Notes: generated from the letters alone by a model not told the origin. DNA of 64,000 bases from Melitaea cinxia (GCF_905220565.1 NC_059397.1:15563001-15627000); one strand, 5' to 3'. Counted from the first letter of the stretch, positions 11,691-23,967 are shown. Made by a program: numbers and translations.

Positions 11691-11829
11691 ATGTTCCCAT
11701 TACCGAGACGTAAAATTTTACGCGAACAGCTAAAGAGACTGCGGAAATACGAGTTATCGAAAGATTTCGTTTTTGGCAAGTGGCTAGGAAAGTTTTTAAC
11801 GATGCATCCTCATAAATACAAGTACGTTT
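11691..11829 (+). CDS. Possible short coding exon, unrecognised
   Basis: An ATG at 11691 opens a frame for about 44 codons rich in Arg, Lys and Leu (RRKILREQLKRLRKYELSK, then FGKWLGKFLTMHPHKYK) before a GTACGT that could be a splice donor near 11822. The composition is unlike the surrounding AT-rich DNA and looks like an amphipathic basic helix. The open frame continues to 11924, but the part after the possible donor looks random. I do not recognise the protein, see no second exon, and find no clear promoter. It could be a real first exon, a decayed transposon fragment, or chance. Confidence 0.22.
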
Positions 11830-11924
11830 CCTTATTCTTGCTACCTAACGTAAGTTTAAGTAACGACTTCGGTACGCTTGAGGAAAAAACTAGTAAGAGT
11901 ATTAAAACTTTTTACATATTATAA

Positions 11925-12125
11925 TGTTTGAGTTGTATTTTTACGTGAAAACTTTAAGAATTTACAAAGTTTCATCTGAAATGATTTATTTAAAAGATTA
12001 TATACTTAAAGCAACCTTTCTGCCAATCACATTTCATATTAGCTTAAAAAATGACAAATACATATTAAAGTGATTTTATCGTTAAAAAAAATGTATAAAA
12101 TTCATACTGATTTATTGGGTGTAAA
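11925..12125. other. AT-rich spacer
   Basis: Nothing is seen in it. Confidence 0.4.
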
Positions 12126-12402
12126 CTGAGGTAGGGCACAGCAGGAATTTCCTGCTCAAATTATGGAGCGGCCCGACTGGGGTAGTACCTCGACCTTACA
12201 GAAGATCACAGCTAAATAATACTGTTTTCAAGCAGTGTTGTGTTCCTTTTGGTGAGTAAGGTGACCAGAGCTCCTGGGGGGGTCGGGGATTGGGTCGGCA
12301 ATGCGCTTGCGATGCTTCTGGTGTTGCAGGTGTCTATAAGCTACGGTAATCGCTTACCATCAGGTGAGCCGTACGCTTGTTTGCCGACCTAGTGACATAA
12401 AA
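12126..12402 (+). mobile_element. Dispersed repeat with CTGAGGTAGGGCACAGCAGG start (LINE-tail or SINE type)
   Basis: This GC-richer 277-bp block ends GTGAGCCGTACGCTTGTTTGCCGACC plus a short A tract, a 3' end common to many lepidopteran retroposons. A nearly full copy is at 62473-62745 and shorter ones are at 38884, 46415, 53668 and 55377. No coding frame is supported, and family assignment needs a database. Confidence 0.7.
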
Positions 12403-15367
12403 AAAAACTTTTTTATAAGGATATACAATTTTGATGAAAAGGCTGTAATCTTTTCTGGGGTTAAGTTACTTAGCCTAGTCAAGCTGTTCCAGATTTTTAA
12501 CAAAATAATTCCTTCTGTTCTGTTATTTACTGTCTAATCTTACAACCTAACTTAATATTGATTTAACCAATATTATAATTATTATAAACTTTATTTAATC
12601 GAATTCCTTACAAAAATAAAATGTCACACAAAATTAATCTACCTATAAAATATCTATGGTACCTACACGAACCTTACTCGTATGAAGGAAATTTTAGTGA
12701 CAACGAAATTAACTTTTCCTGAATATCAATTTGAAATTTTCTCCGTCACTGCATGTGAGTAAAACTTGATTAAACACGTTTCCGGTTACGCTCTGTTATG
12801 TTATTAACATAATATCGTCTGATGTCAGCTTAGGTTAAGTTTACTGTAAGACCAATTTTGTGCAATATATCTATACAGATTCTATATTAATAAAATTTTA
12901 TTACTTTGCTTAAATGTTTTTGTTTGTACGCGCGTGATTACGTGCAAACGAGCACGCGCGCGCGCTTTTGTGTGTTCGTGTATGTGTGCGTTTATGTGTA
13001 CGTCTGCGTACATGTATAAAATCAAGAAAAAAAAAAAGAAAGAAATACTTATTGTACAAAGACAAACTGAAACAAAAGTAATATAATTACTTTAAGAAGG
13101 TGTCGCGTCTTTAGACTTAGAACTAAACGTTCCACCTCTACTTGTTCAATTAAGTGTCTAGACCTTTAAGAATTACACACGTTTTAGTCTAGACATATAA
13201 ATATTTAGCTATGATCTTCGTAATTTGACTTTTCGATTCATTACTATTTATTACTTTCATAAATTTGATCGATATATGTATTTACAATTTCAAGATTAGT
13301 GTACATCAGATATTTTACCAATAATATCCTAATTTAGAATTTGCAAAAATCAAACCAGGACATAATGATTTATTTGATTATCATCTAGATCGTTCAACGC
13401 ATTTTCATTATCGTAGACATTTAGGGCTTCTGTAACGAGTCAACGTTTTAGGTAAAACAACTTTATAACAGAATAGATACTGTCAATGTACAAAATTATT
13501 TGTCAAGTCATATTTTTGTTGATTTAAAAGATTTTTGTTAAATCTGGAATTGACGCATTTTGACTTTAGTCATAGTGTATTTTAGGATACCATTTGATAG
13601 ATTTTTGTAAGAAAAATTCTTTCGGTATTCGACTATGCGGTAAGTGCAGTATTATCATGTTAATCTCATCTCAATATCACGTTTAATGTGTCATTATATT
13701 TGATATGTTACATTCGGATATTACTTTAGATCTCTAAATCATTATAAACTTCAACAATTACGAACAATAAAGAACATATTTTTCCTGTTTGTTATCGTAT
13801 AAGAAAATATAGTAGAGATAAATGAATACTTTAAAGAAAAGTATAAATATTTTAGTTTTACGTGCTTTTGGACCCTTAGTATTAAATTTTGCACACATTA
13901 AATTATATTGTAGAATATTTTACAGTGAATACTTTTTCACAGAGTAGCAATACGAGGTAAAATAGAGACACTTGAAAATTACAACATAAATATACTTTCG
14001 CTATACTTTTCAAATTTTACCATAGTATACAACATATTATTACATAGTAATCTATGAAACGAAGTAAGCGAAACATGCAACTACGTAAATATTTAACTAA
14101 GCAGAACTAACATTCCCGAGGCGCTTATAGCGTAATCACTTATTTTAATTTCATTGAACCCATTTAACATTCAATAAACACCGTTCTTGGTGAAAGATTT
14201 TGCACTCAGACGGCTAAATAGATTACCTCAGTTGACTCGTTGACAATGGTCGGCTGAATAGTCATAATTACGGTTCAATAAAGCTCAAAATCGGCTGACA
14301 TGTAACCGAATAAGGTCGCTTGGATTGGGAAGCGGAAAATCAAATGAGCCATACTGATAATAGCCTTGCCTCATTAGATTTTCAGAAAGCGACTTGGCTG
14401 GAGTATTCAAGCGGTTTACGTCGTTACTGTAGTTGGGATTATTTCTAATCTAATTAAATGTAAATGTACACAATACAGAACTTAGGTTTACCGTTTTGTT
14501 ACGAGAAATTATTCCGTTTCACAAAAAAACAAACGACTTAATAGTTACTGTGTTGCACGCCTCCAAGGAGGCTGGGGTTAAATCTCACAAAATGAAAAAT
14601 ATGGGAAGCAGTTACTCTTAAACCTCTATATTTTTATAACAATACATTACTGTGCTTTAAAATACACACTTTTATACAAAATACACATTGAAATATAGAT
14701 TAAATATCAACTGAAGTCTTTTTTTACTACTATTATAGTTAAAAGAATCAATTAAATAAATATTATGTGGATTTCAACATGTCGAATGTACGGATGATAG
14801 TAAAATAGCAGTAGTGGTTCGCGACGACTTGACCCAACAAGCTGTTTTTTTTTATTATGCCAGGAGACCTATTAATTACGAAGCCTATTGAATATGAACA
14901 CTAAAAAATTCTTACCATTAATATTTTTAGTCCCCTACCATAGTGAAATATCATGTGATGTGAATGAATCAGAGCCGTCTGTGAAAACCAAACCAAATAA
15001 TGTGCAAATATATAATCTTTGTATAGTCGATCATTAGTTGGTATACAAGCTACCAGAGGGCGCTGCTGAGTATAAGGTGCAAATAATAGTATTACAGGAA
15101 ACCTACCAGGAGAAGTGCGTCGGGGTTTGTACTTTTGGATTTTCCAAATATAATTTATTCTCTACCTATACCAATCGTGTTCGTTGTTAAACTTGCTTAA
15201 AAAAGCTTTGAAGATAATAAGAGTAGAAGGAAAACTACAAATAGAAAAATTACTGGATGATATATTTATTAAAGTACACAACAAATTTTTGAGAGGTACA
15301 TAAAACTTGTATAAATAAGAATATTGTAGAGATACTATTTCCAAATACTTTGAAATTCCAAATCCAC
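12403..15367. other. Mostly unique DNA with an alternating purine-pyrimidine tract
   Basis: At about 12925-13018 there is a GT/CG-rich stretch (ACGAGCACGCGCGCGCGC and TGTGTGCGTTTATGTGTACG), the only such block nearby. At about 14110-14430 the sequence is of unusually even composition for this region, without repeats or ORFs, and could be a conserved non-coding element. No gene is recognised. Confidence 0.45.
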
Positions 15368-15380
15368 TACTTTTGTCACT

Positions 15381-15675
15381 GCGGCGGTTGCGGGTTCGAT
15401 GCCCGCACATGACACACATTTGTATTGGCCATACAGGTGTTTGCCGTGGTCTGGGTGTTTGTGCAGTCCTTTTGAGTCTCCCCACCGTGTCTCTGAGAGC
15501 ACGTTAAGCCGTTGGTCCCGGTTGTTATTATGTACACCTGATAGCGATCGTTACTCATAGTAAGGAATATATCCGCTAACCCGCATTGGAGCAACGTGGT
15601 TGATTAAGCTCTGATCCTTCTCCTACATGGGGAAAGAGGACTATGCCTAGTAGTGGGATATTACAGGCAAAAGCG
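15381..15675 (+). mobile_element. tRNA-type SINE, slightly 5'-truncated, 13-bp target duplication
   Basis: It starts inside the tRNA head (GCGGCGGTTGCGGGTTCGAT, which contains a B box) and ends TATTACAGGC. Perfect 13-bp direct repeats TACTTTTGTCACT lie at 15368-15380 and 15676-15688. It belongs to the same family as 17264-17596. Frames on the minus strand here are shadows. Confidence 0.9.
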
Positions 15676-15688
15676 TACTTTTGTCACT

Positions 15689-16945
15689 CGATTGCCGTTT
15701 TACTAGCATGATTAATAGTTATGTTACTTTCGTAGAACACATGTAAAAGCAATACATCAGTTGTATTTATTATTTTGAGAAGCGTAGCACAAGTATATTT
15801 TGGTATAACATCGTTAACGTAAAAGTAAACTTCAATTCATCCTGAGCAACGAATTCAAGCCCGGGGGAAATCGACGAAAATCTATAACGTTCAAACGACG
15901 AAACGTTATTCAATTACAACAAATTCATAGTTTGATATTTGTTCTCTTGATTTTTTTAAACATATTTTTTTATTTTTTTATTTCTTGTTACTAAATTCTT
16001 TCCATGATGCATAAAAAATCAATTTATCTAATACACGAATGTAATTATTGGTATTTCGTTATTTTACTTACCTTTAAAATTCATTTTCATCAATATTGAT
16101 TCTGTATAATTAATTGACAGCAGCTCAACTGAAGAGCTTTGTGAGCCCGACAACTCGATTGGTATAATAATAACAAAAAGGCAACTTGATATCACTGCAC
16201 CCTATACTTTAAGTGTAGTACGTAGCTAACAAATACAACTTCAATGTAAAAACCGCTTGTTATGCTTCAATTACAATATACAACTTATAAATATATATTA
16301 TCATATTTTTGTGAAACAACAGTAAAGGTATTCTAATGATCATTATTTTAAACAAAATACAAACAAAACGAAACGAAGGAAATTTGACATAAAGCAAAGG
16401 AATTTTTAACATAAAAATAAACAGGTGAAATTCTCGTTATAATACAGGGGAATATTTTTCATTCAATACTTTTAGTCTTACGTATCTCAAACAAAGGTAA
16501 AGTACTGCAATTTCTACAAGTTGTCTTCAGTAAACACAAGTGTTTGTTGAATACTCGACGGGCGCCTGCGAGTCGAGGAAATCTGCTTTATTTGAATAAT
16601 TTGATTAAGCCAACCCAGTGTCAGAATTCGTAGCCCCTAAGCCATTACAGCAAAGCCTATTATCGCTCGCAATGGAACATGAAAAGATTATACTGATCGA
16701 GAGGACAAGCTGATTGCGGCTTTATTTATTTTAAAATATGGTATTGGATTTCCGATAAATTTAATGAGAATGTACCACAAAATTTAACATATTTTAATGG
16801 ATTTAAGAATCAAAGATTAAATTTAAAGCGATTTTATAGAATTTAATCTAAGCGCTCGTGAAATGGAAGAAATTATTTTCTCAATTAAATTGAAAAAAAA
16901 AAAACATAACCTAGTAAAAATAATAACAATACTGTGTATTTTTAA
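15689..16945. other. Unique AT-rich DNA
   Basis: No gene or repeat is recognised. Bases 16440-16720 are of mixed composition and might be a non-coding element. Confidence 0.4.
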
Positions 16946-16947
16946 GC

Positions 16948-17222
16948 GACTTCAAAAAAGGAGGAGGTTACTCAATTCGAACGTATACATGTATGTTCGG
17001 AGATAACTTCGCCCTTTATGAACCGATTTCGATCATTCTTTTTTGTTGGAAAGGAGATATCCTAAGGTACCATGAATAAGGTAACCAGAATCTCATGATG
17101 GAATCCCAGAAAAATCGAGGGAAACCCTCAAAAATCGTAGTGACGACTAGTGCGTTTGTAAATTTTTTTCAACTACTTACTTTGTATTACTTGTCGATTT
17201 AGTTGAAGTCGGTCTTTTTCAT
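16948..17222 (+). repeat. Dispersed element with GACTTCAAAAAAGGAGGAGG start
   Basis: It opens GCGACTTCAAAAAAGGAGGA and closes AGTTGAAGTCGGTCTTTTTC, so its ends are short inverted repeats (GACTTCAA / TTGAAGTC). A second copy begins at 40801, and a minus-strand end piece is at about 37950. The form is MITE-like, with no coding frame. It is a widespread lepidopteran repeat type. Confidence 0.65.
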
Positions 17223-17263
17223 TTGCGAGCAAACACAATTATCTTAAACGTAACGTTAAGATC

Positions 17264-17596
17264 GACGCCGCGTTGGCGCAACGGTTACAGCCATTGATTG
17301 TACCTGTTTCGCTGGCGGTTGCGGGTTCGATCCCCGCATATGACAAACATTTGTATTGGCTATACAGGTGTTTGCCTGGATATTTGTGCAGTCCTTGTGG
17401 GTCTCCCCAACGTGCCTCGGAGAGCACGTTAAGCCGTCGCTCCCGGTTGTAATTATGTACACCTGATAGCGATCGTTACTCATAGTAGTGAATATATCCG
17501 CCAACCCGCATTGGAGCAGCGTGGTGGATTAAGCTCTGATCCTTTCTACATGAGGAAAGAGGCCTATGCCCAGTAGTGGGATATTACAGGCTGGAG
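17264..17596 (+). mobile_element. Full-length tRNA-headed SINE
   Basis: The head GCCGCGTTGGCGCAACGG contains an A-box-like GGCGCAACGG and is followed by the B box GGTTCGATCCC at about 17326, as in a tRNA gene. The body runs through GAGAGCACGTTAAGCCGTCG to GATATTACAGGCTGGAGCG. An imperfect direct repeat (AACGTTAAGA / AACTTTAAGA) flanks it. Pol III transcription from the internal promoter is expected from the family. It resembles the Metulj-type SINEs reported in Heliconius; that name is from memory and unverified. Shorter copies lie at 9478, 15381 (+) and 31043, 37802, 53048 (-). Confidence 0.88.
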
Positions 17597-20198
17597 CGAA
17601 CTTTAAGAAAATTGATTATAATTAAATTTTAAGTTTTTAATTATGAGATAATTAATGACAACAGTCTTAGAATGTAAGTAATAATAAGTCACACAACGAT
17701 TTTTTACTATAAAAAATTAAATATACTGTCTAAGTGCGTCATCGTGAGGGTTTTTCATTTGCTGTTCTTATGTATCAAAATCGTAAAATTGGATTTAGAC
17801 CACTTATTTTAATTTCTATATAAAATAATCGAACAGATAGTACTTCAATTTCTATGACAATCCAATATGATATCACGGGGTCTATCATTAGTGCGTTAAG
17901 GTAATAAGATTATGATAAGAAGTCCTTAAAGCGACTCCGTGATATATGGGTACATTTGAAGTATCTTGGCTATTAGCATTCAATCTCTAAAGTCTTCAAT
18001 GTTTTTTTTTTTAATGTTTGAAACATGTTTGTTATTCGTCAGAATTTCCTACATAAGCCATACCGATCTATATAGCCCCGTGACACATTCCTTAAAATTC
18101 CAATACAACGTTGTCATAATAATCCGGTTGAATTATTCTTTACAACTACGATACGTTTTCGATGTTAGTAGTATTATGACGGAATAAATTAAAGTTTGTC
18201 ATGCAAATTTTTAAGCGTATAGATTCAATAGTTCCCTACCTTCTATCATTCTCCAATGATTTTTTACTGATCGATAGGTTTTATGAATATTCGAGTTTTA
18301 TTCAATTTCACACTATTTATTTTCACTATTTTTTTAACCAAGTACGTTTAATATCTATATAAATAAGTCATATATTGATTCGTCAATAATAATTGAATCC
18401 GTAGCAATGTAATGTAATCACGTAGTAATTACACGAACAATACAACTAGCAAAATTGTTATTACAGGTAGGTCTAGGCTTAAATATTCAGAGAAAGTCAT
18501 GACTGAGGTATGGCACGCGAGACCCTGAATAATTCGAATCAATACCTTCTAATAAAGAACAAAAAGCATGTTAATATTGTAAGTTTAGCTGAAAGAAGCC
18601 TATTTTAGTGTACCACGCTCAGAATATCAGCAGCTATAATTTTAGTAGCTTATGAAGTATTATCTGTGCGTGTTCTTTGTTTCTGAATATTATGCAACTA
18701 ATTTCATTTATGTCGACCTAAAAACGTCTGTGTAAGATCTTTAATTTATTTACCCTCAATTTGTAAATGTGAAAGTATATTATGTAATCACGAAAAGTGA
18801 TGAAATAAATAAAATTTATGTCAATTTAGGTTGTCTTGAAGGAATGGCTGATTAGACATAAGTCCGCCCATTGTACTTGATAATACGTAACTAAGTAAAC
18901 TAACAATCCTTAAGTGTTGTTTATAATATATTTGTGGTGTACAATGAAATATAAAAATAAAATTAATCAAATTGAATATTATTTATGTTAATTTTAGGTA
19001 CAGTATCTAAAATATTTTCAAATACGACTTTGAAATGATGTTTCAGAACTATATTTTTATTCTTATGCATGTTGAAAGAAAAAATTACTATATTTTCGTT
19101 TTATTATAGATATATATATTAATATAAAATGAAACAAATATATATATTTCTTTTTTGTTTTGTTAACGATATGATATTGAGAGATTAAGTAAAAGCATAG
19201 TAATCTCTAAATATCCCAGAGATTAAGCCATATCAATAGAATTAGAGTTTTATTTTAGCATTAGCTATTCAAATAACCGAATAATGTCTGAGATTTTAAT
19301 ATCACGCCACCTTCTGCGCAAATAAAAAGTTTTAAGCAAATTTAGTCTTTAAAAACGTTTCTTTTTCGAATTTTAAACATCGATGTTCCTGTTAAGTCAT
19401 TCCATTCAATGAGCCATTATGGCTTAAGTTGTGACAGTTACAATACAGCAGGTGGCGAAAAAAGGAGAGATGAAGATTGTACAAATTTATACAAAAGAAT
19501 TTTTATATCCACGAAAATAAAAGGAAACCTTAAATCTCACTTAATGTGAAACACTTGGGGAGATGCGAAATCCGTCCTGTAGCGAGATGGCCCACTAGTG
19601 AAATGAGTTCTTAAAGGTTCTCCTCAAATAAAATGTCCGCCTTCGTACCGGACCGTATAATTTTTGCAGAATTAGCCTGTTTGTGGACACCTGAATAAAT
19701 GACCTATTTTACGAGCGTCCAGAAAATTTTCGGGATTCTTTTCGATTTCTTAATGTTTAGTGATTCGCTTTTGCACCAAATTGTTTTAAAACCTACTTTT
19801 TGTTTTAATACATTTAAATACATCGTGTTGTTTTTCTAAGAATCAAACAACAAACGCATCATGCAACTTTGATATAATTATATACAAAATATTTTAAGTG
19901 CCAATATTTTAATACCAGTATATAATATATTACTGTATAGTTTTATAAATATTTTAATTGTGTTTCTGTTTGTATGCAATCAATAATAAAGTCCTTTTCA
20001 AAAATAAAATGATTATAACTTGATCTTAACTGCACTTCATCGGCTTACTATATTTGATGACACCCATTTTATGCCAATAAAGATAACACTGACAAAGCGA
20101 TAAAAATATATAAACATTTCTTTTATGCATACATAAATTATTTGTATATTAAATATTGCAAATTTTGAAAAATATTTTAATTTATTTATTATTTGACT
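17597..20198. other. Unique AT-rich DNA
   Basis: No gene is recognised. Small frames (for example 17966-18187) lack any motif. Bases 19380-19700 are less AT-rich and non-repetitive. Confidence 0.4.
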
Positions 20199-20430
20199 AG
20201 CCCGTTGGCGCAGTTTGTAGTAACCCTGCTTTCTGGTCCGGGGGCTATGGGTTCGATTCCCACCCAGAGTCTGGGTGTAATATATATGTGTATTTATATA
20301 GGTATTATTTATATGTATGATTATCGAAAAAAATGTTAGTAGCTATACCCGTCGGCTATTACCTATAATACAAGAACTAAGTTGCTTACTTTAGGAACAG
20401 ACGACCATGTATGTATTGTATAGATATTTT
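20199..20430 (+). mobile_element. Second tRNA-headed SINE family
   Basis: The head AGCCCGTTGGCGCAGTTTGT with the B box GGGTTCGATTCCCACC is tRNA-like. The body includes GTCTGGGTGTAATATATATG and ends GTATGTATTGTATAGATA followed by a T/TTTA tail. The head differs from the 17264 family, so this is an independent SINE. Confidence 0.72.
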
Positions 20431-20601
20431 TTTATTTATTTACTATAAGGAATATATTTTGCTCGTGAAACAAATTTTTTTTTGTACGGTTGCAAAAAAT
20501 AATTCGATTGGTGTGGTTGCTACGTACGCACTCCACCACAATCTAGCCCTAACATACTAATCACTCTGTTATAATTATTTACAAATCATTATTAATCACA
20601 A

Positions 20602-20967
20602 TGTTAACATTATCTTAGGATCATTAGTCTAATCGTTGTACTTTGTTTATCACTAGTTACTGACATTTGTAACTAAACTTTAGTACCATAAGTGTAGCAA
20701 TAAGTCAATTGTATTTACTATCCATTATTTGGTAAATAGCCAAACATCCCTTAATGATTTCTTTGTTACCAAATCTATAAATATTCATGTATCTCAAATA
20801 TTTGACACATTCAATCTCCGAATCTAGTCTCATAACATTGCTCTGTTTCTTAATATTTCACTGCATCTTTTAACCTCTGTTTTCTAACTCTTTGTATTTT
20901 TATTAATAATTTGTGATAATAAAATAACAGATTTTAATAATACATTTGTTTCGCTGACCATGTAACA
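20602..20967 (+). mobile_element. 5' LTR of env-bearing Ty3/gypsy element A
   Basis: This LTR of 366 bp starts TGTTA and ends TAACA. It shares long stretches with 32442-32841 in the same orientation, for example CCAAACATCCC, GTATCTCAAATATT and ATTTGTTTCG. Just downstream is a primer-binding site, which identifies it as the 5' LTR. No flanking target duplication matches the right-hand LTR, so the outer ends may have eroded or recombined. Confidence 0.85.
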
Positions 20968-20971
20968 AGTT

Positions 20972-20990
20972 TGGTGCAGTCGGTAGGATC
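20972..20990 (+). other. Primer-binding site, tRNA-Ser type
   Basis: TGGTGCAGTCGGTAGGATC lies four bases after the LTR. Elements of the 17.6/297/TED group use a tRNA-Ser 3' end as primer (site TGGCGCAGTCGGTAGGAT); this copy differs by one base in the TGGCGC part. Confidence 0.75.
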
Positions 20991-21059
20991 CAATCGCAAA
21001 GAAGACGTATAAAACGAGTGCTAAACTAGAAGATCGACACACAGTACCTGAAAGCTTTA

Positions 21060-21600
21060 AAGAAGTACGCCGAACCTGCGATGGGCTACATTATCATGTT
21101 ACTCTGGTAAGTGGCAAATTTGTCTGCTCAATCCCTCGCACTGTTCCCTTTATTGTTATATTATTATTTTATATTAAATTCATTTCTATGACCCTATATA
21201 TCATTAACGATATACGTTCTCAAACACTAAATACAAAAACAATGGCACTTAAATCATATATACACTCTGCTCAAACTCATCCCAACATTCGACACAACAC
21301 ACCCACAGAAAGTATACAGATTCATCAGATCTTGTGATTCCGCGTTTAACTTAACTAGTGAAGATGACCAAACAATAGTGATAGTCCATCATCCGAGGAC
21401 ATCATTCACTGTAGACAATATGCTTGTTAGGATGAGCTCAAATCACATTTAATCGAAAAGTTTTCTGACGCCAAAACTATCGCGCATTTTAATTTACAGT
21501 TTCAGTCCATGTTTTAAAAACTTGCTGAAAGTTTAACTGACTATTTTCTCAGGGTAGATCTTTGTCGCAGCAAAATTGTTGATTAACTTAATATCAAAAT
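21060..21600 (+). pseudogene. gag: Degenerate gag of element A
   Basis: The plus strand downstream of the primer site keeps scattered gag-like segments, such as IPTFDTTHPQ and YRFIRSCDSAFNLTSEDD at about 21260-21370, in shifting frames with stops. This fits the N-terminal part of a TED-like Gag. Homology fades by about 21600, where sequence related to the opposite-strand element B takes over. No protein can be made from it. Confidence 0.6.
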
Positions 21601-21950
21601 ATCTCATATCAATATAACCGCTTTAATCTTTAATTTAATTTAAGTTGTGAATTGTAAATATGTATAATATTTTGTATAAAAAAAATGCTTTAATCTTAGT
21701 CTTAGTAGTTAGTTTAAAAGTCTTTGCAAATGAGGTTAATACCGAAATAGGGACCCGCTATAAAAAAATAAACACAGTTTATTTTCAAACTCAATATTAA
21801 ACTCGGACCAATAAAATAATTCATAACTCATAATACAATAATATCCTAAACAAAAATACAATAAATAAATCAAATCATCGAACGTATGTATTAAAACTTA
21901 ATAAATCATTTTTTATCTAAATTCAAAACAATAATTATAATCAAAATAAC
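21601..21950. other. AT-rich junction between elements A and B
   Basis: It should contain the 3' non-coding end or LTR of element B on the minus strand, but I could not define LTR ends or a polypurine tract. Confidence 0.35.
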
Positions 21951-23183
21951 CTACTCTTGTATCACATTCACTAAATATTTTTTTTTATTACCGTACATTA
22001 ATTCGGTTTCACATGTTCTGTTTGTATGTACAGAATATAAGGCAGTTTCCAACTTACATATGTATCTCCCATTATTCTGTAAGACTTTACACAGATTTAA
22101 ATTTTCTAAGCTAGTACAATGAATCTTACTACTTGAAATTAAAAAGTATTTAAAATTAGGTAAAACAAATATAAAAGTATTATCACTACTTTTAATCGGA
22201 ACTGGTAAAACATAGAAATCATAATTAGCTTTTGTGATCAAAGGAGTCTTTATTACAAAAACAAGTTTTTCATTTGCTACATATGATACTAAATTTGCTA
22301 ACGATAATAATTCAGGAATATCTTTTTGAATAAGCTCTAGTGGATACTATGTTTGTGGAGGTAAATATGATAAGTTTTTTCTTAATTCTATTCCGTATTG
22401 CTCCGAGTTTATGATAACCGGATGAATGGCATTATTTTTCACGAATAAAATTGCATTAATAATAATTGTTGAAATTTCATTATTAACTTCAGTAGTTATT
22501 AAGGTTAATAATGACACGTGTTCGTCAATATCTTGTTCTATTTTAATACTGAATATTTTTTTACCTATATCTTTTGTATAATTTGATGATAAGTTCAAAT
22601 TTTCGTTAAATATTTTTTCATTAAGATTTAAATCTGTAAGTGTACTATTAAAATTAGAAATTGTCGACTTAACTATATTAGATTGAGCTTCCAGTAAATT
22701 CAATACTTCGTGTTCATTTTTATCTAAATTTTCAATTGCATCGTTATACATTTTCGCATCTTCAGCATCTAAAGTTCCAAATAATATTTTAAAAATACTT
22801 CCTACTCCATCCATATATGGTCGTTTCACTCTATAATAATGAAAACCAGTTAATTCTTAAAAAATGTTCTCTTGAATCGTTAATTGAGGAATTATTTGTT
22901 CCAAGATTACAAGCGACATAAGGAAAATTTCGTAAACGTTTCGTGATGGCAAAGATCTTTAGTTTTAATATATGTATCCTGAATTAAGTTTATTTTTCTA
23001 TGAATATCCACTATATCTACATAAATATGTTATTAAGTTCCATTCGCTATCAAAATGATTAACTTTTCCTAAGATTTCGTAGTAAATACCACCTTTATCT
23101 ATTACACTAATATTATATAACTTATCGCTATTTATTACATACTGTATCCATGTCAGGAATATCAAAAAACGAAAAAGGTTCAT
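21951..23183 (-). pseudogene. env: Broken env (errantivirus / baculovirus-F-like) of element B
   Basis: On the minus strand a hydrophobic N-terminal signal-like segment (LFRFLIFLTWIQYV, 23183-23140) is followed, after a gap with stops, by a furin-type RVKR at about 22815-22826 and a fusion-protein ectodomain (VGSIFKILFGTLDAEDAK, then a long heptad-rich region) to 22347. A shifted frame continues to 21951 with Cys-containing ectodomain. The layout of signal, cleavage site, then coiled ectodomain matches the F-like Env of insect errantiviruses. Breaks lie between 22998 and 22830 and near 22340, and no transmembrane end is found. It is homologous to env of elements A and C. Confidence 0.75.
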
Positions 23184-23359
23184 TCTGAAACAAACGCATG
23201 TTTCAGTCTATTTGTATGTAGTTTATTTTTTTTTTTATTTTTTATCTTAATTGTTACATTACTTGAAGAATTGATTTTAATAATTTTGTAAGGTCCTAAC
23301 CAGTAAGGTGATATCTTACGTGATTTTCCAGGTTTTATTGCTTCGTTACTTAAATATAC

Positions 23360-23858
23360 TCAATTTCCTACTTTGAATCGTATATCCTTACATTTTTTAT
23401 CGTATATTTTTTTATTGTACTCTTTGGATTCAATAAGTTTGTTTCTTGCAATTTTTCGTGACTTACGTAATTTTAAAGTAAGGTCGTCTAAATAATTATC
23501 ATAAAAATATTTAAATTCAGGTTTTTTAATTATAGAACCAGGTATATTTGTTTTAAAACCAAATATTAATTCGAATGGTGTAAATTGAGTTGAAGTGCGA
23601 ACACTTGTGTTATAGGAAAACATTGCAAAATCGATCCATTTGTCCCAATTAGTTTGATCTTCATTTACGTAATGCTTAAGATAATCTGCTAACATGATAA
23701 TTTGCACTCAAATATTCGTACGTTAAACTATCCCAATAATTATTTTTTGGAAAAGAAAAATAAATTTTCCTACTATTATCTGATATACTCAGTGCATCAT
23801 ATTGAATTGGTTTCTTAGATTTTAATTCTTCTGGATAAGGTTCGTATTCTAAAAGCAT
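23360..23858 (-). pseudogene. pol: Integrase C-terminal fragment of element B
   Basis: Bases 23707-23360 read as the end of the Ty3/gypsy integrase core (WIDFAMFSYNTSVRTSTQFT, PFELIFGF) and linker up to VGN. This is the usual PFELLFG-type segment before the C-terminal domain. Bases 23858-23676 are a separate frame of uncertain pol or linker origin. Protease, reverse transcriptase and RNase H, expected between gag and this point, are absent, so element B has a large internal deletion. Confidence 0.72.
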
Positions 23859-23967
23859 CTTATCGTTCTCAACGTCTAAATCTATTTATGTAAAAACTAT
23901 CACGTTAACATTATTTGGAAACTTATCGTTATGCTCCTCGAGTTTATTGAATAAGATAGGTTTCCTT

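Noticed and set aside
15162..15594. Two minus-strand frames (107 and 72 aa)
   Set aside because: They lie on the tRNA-type SINE; near-identical peptides appear at 17239-17504 on another copy.
22998..23183. Possible independent small secreted protein
   Set aside because: It has a signal-peptide-like start, but its position directly upstream of the RVKR/ectodomain of env on the same strand makes it the env N-terminus.
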